In this document: positions 62,673 through 64,000 of the stretch, one piece after another
Layout: every line of letters begins with the position of its first letter
Position numbering within the stretch: the stretch's first letter is position 1
Source: JAYVJH01 sp043777595
Lineage (GTDB): Bacteria; Bacteroidota; Bacteroidia; Cytophagales; Spirosomataceae
Direction: 5' to 3'
Assembly: GCA_043777595.1 (NCBI GenBank)
Contig: JAYWHT010000116.1
Location: 21,213-85,212, forward strand
Length of the DNA: 64,000 bases
Made by a program: the position numbers and the translations under genes
The notes under the pieces: generated by a model
What the model was told of the DNA's origin: nothing
The model's input: only the letters and a program-made list of their open reading frames with translations
Database searches by the model: none

Positions 62673-63707
62673 ATGAACATAATTGATGCCATCTATATTC
62701 AAAGCAGCGGCGGAAAGATTTTGTTGGAATACTTCATTAAATACTTACACAAGAAAGGAGTTTTGAAGTCTTTTTACTTTCTGATTGACGATAGACTTGA
62801 ATCAAAGACGGAAACACTAATTGAAGATTCTCACAAGTTAAAATTACGGGCATCTGAAAAAAAGCGAAAGGGGTTTTATAGAAAAAATAAAAATCAAATA
62901 AATAGCGCTTTTTGCTTCGCTAATGTTCCGCCGCCTATTTATTTATCTTCTATTCCAGTAACCGTATTGTTTCATAACGCATTGATATTAAGAGATAATA
63001 GTGCGTACAAACTGAAAGAAAGATTACAGTTTTTTGCTAAAAGGATTTATATAAAGATAGCCAATTATAAGGAATATCAATGGGTTGTCCAGACTCAAAG
63101 TACAAAAGCGTTGGTAGAAGCAGAGATAGGTGTGCAAACGGCAAACATAAATGTGCTACCGTTTTTTGATATTGATTTTTTTAAACCCAATACAATAATT
63201 CCTAAGGAAAATTTCTTTTTGTATGTAGCTGATGGAGTACGTCAGAAAAATCACATTCGTTTGTTGGAGGCGGTTGAGGTTTTGTACCAAAAGTATAGTA
63301 TTAGACTTGAACTACATTTGACTGTTTTTAATACTTATCCAGAATTGATTGCTGAAATGGTTTATATGGAAAGTAAAGGCTACAAAATTGTAAATCATGG
63401 CTGGTGTAATTTAGAAAAAGTACGAGAACTATATCAAACATGTAGATACGTTGTTTTTCCATCTTTACTTGAGAGTTTTGGCCTGCCGTTGGCCGAAGCT
63501 ACTGTATGTGGTGCAGATGTTATAGCCGCCGACTTACCTTATGTATATGATGTTATACGTCCCTCGGCGGTCTTTGACCCATATAGTGCAGTGGATATAG
63601 CAAATACAATCTATCAGATGTTCGAGTGTGAGGGTATCAAAACAGAAATGGTTGTAGAAAACAAAATAGAAGAATTATTAAAGTTAATCACTCTAAACAA
63701 TGTTTAA
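62673..63707 (+). CDS. GT4-family glycosyltransferase
   Basis: A 344-residue GT-B retaining glycosyltransferase: N-terminal MNIIDAIYIQSSGGKILLEYF and the donor side with FLYVADGVRQKNHIRLLEAVEVL, VNHGWCNLEKV and FPSLLESFGLPLAEATVCGADVIAADLPY. Its stop overlaps the start of the next gene by 8 bp. Confidence 0.88.
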   Translation: MNIIDAIYIQSSGGKILLEYFIKYLHKKGVLKSFYFLIDDRLESKTETLIEDSHKLKLRASEKKRKGFYRKNKNQINSAFCFANVPPPIYLSSIPVTVLFHNALILRDNSAYKLKERLQFFAKRIYIKIANYKEYQWVVQTQSTKALVEAEIGVQTANINVLPFFDIDFFKPNTIIPKENFFLYVADGVRQKNHIRLLEAVEVLYQKYSIRLELHLTVFNTYPELIAEMVYMESKGYKIVNHGWCNLEKVRELYQTCRYVVFPSLLESFGLPLAEATVCGADVIAADLPYVYDVIRPSAVFDPYSAVDIANTIYQMFECEGIKTEMVVENKIEELLKLITLNNV

Positions 63708-64000
63708 AAATAAAATACTATTGATTACGGGTGGCACAGGATCTTTTGGTAATGCCGTCTTGGATAGATTCTTAAATACTGAAATTAAAGAGATTCGGAT
63801 ATTTAGTCGAGATGAAAAAAAGCAAGACGACATGCGAGTAAAGTACCAAAGTAACAAATTGAAGTTTTATATTGGTGATGTCAGAGATTTCGATAGTGTT
63901 AGCCCAGCTATGGTGGGTGTTGATTTTGTTTTTCATGCAGCAGCACTCAAACAAGTTCCATCGTGCGAGTTTTATCCGATAGAAGCCACCAAAACCAATG
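63700..64000 (+). CDS. UDP-sugar 4,6-dehydratase (CapE/FnlA-like), partial
   Basis: The first 100 residues of a short-chain dehydrogenase: NAD-binding KILLITGGTGSFGNAVLDRF, EIRIFSRDEKKQDDMRVKY, YIGDVRDFDSV, HAAALKQVPSCEFYPIEA. This matches UDP-GlcNAc 4,6-dehydratase/5-epimerases that start UDP-L-FucNAc synthesis, so the polymer may contain N-acetyl-fucosamine. The gene runs off the right edge. Exact member (CapE, FnlA or FlaA1) not certain. Confidence 0.85.
   Translation, partial: MFKNKILLITGGTGSFGNAVLDRFLNTEIKEIRIFSRDEKKQDDMRVKYQSNKLKFYIGDVRDFDSVSPAMVGVDFVFHAAALKQVPSCEFYPIEATKTN

Overview
This window looks like a chromosomal segment of a Bacteroidota bacterium, most likely order Cytophagales. 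The pointers are a large Oar-like TonB-dependent outer-membrane protein, a GSII-type glutamine synthetase, a CrtW-type carotenoid ketolase, pectin-degrading enzymes, few clear Shine-Dalgarno sequences, and several promoter candidates of the Bacteroidota form TTTG-N19-21-TAnnTTTG. This is inference from gene content; no rRNA or tRNA gene was found to fix the taxonomy.

Layout. 1-6.4 kb is accessory DNA: a nitrilase-superfamily protein with substituted catalytic residues, a PvuII-type restriction-modification locus in which controller and endonuclease are one polypeptide and the methylase ORF has no usable start codon, a lipoprotein/secreted racemase-like pair, and two tandem PD-(D/E)XK-like paralogues that abut a decapitated DUF1801 gene. 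An 82-bp MITE-like element with perfect terminal repeats and an 8-bp target duplication follows. 6.6-17 kb holds housekeeping and small genes (miaA, Uma2 nuclease, ROK kinase, dihydrolipoamide acetyltransferase, cdsA, CPBP protease, SGNH protein). 17-22.3 kb is the classical rimP-nusA-infB operon with a terminator-like hairpin in its leader. 22.3-34 kb carries a retropepsin-like protein, a PolX with an altered polymerase site but intact PHP domain, selD, the Oar-like receptor, csaA, a MoxR ATPase, glutamine synthetase and an RNA m5C methyltransferase. 34-46 kb has a PIN toxin with a small overlapping partner, YqeY, PlsC, an MDR reductase, a LolC/E permease, Mrp, NifU, an enoyl-CoA hydratase-family enzyme and a trans-sulfuration enzyme. 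46.8-55 kb is carbohydrate-oriented: a GH65 phosphorylase, a GH140-like apiosidase and a GH105-pectinesterase fusion, with crtW among them. 55.6-64 kb is an AT-rich surface-polysaccharide locus (flippase, polymerase, glycosyltransferases, sugar dehydratase) running off the right edge.

A theme running through the window is dispersed palindromic and short repeats. They lie between genes, where a hairpin family shows compensatory base changes, and also inside genes: the linkers of the E2 subunit, the N-terminal region of SelD and a helical region of the GH65 enzyme all contain repeat-derived in-frame sequence. This resembles the coding-region palindromic elements known from Rickettsia and is, with the PvuII-like locus, the most interesting feature here.
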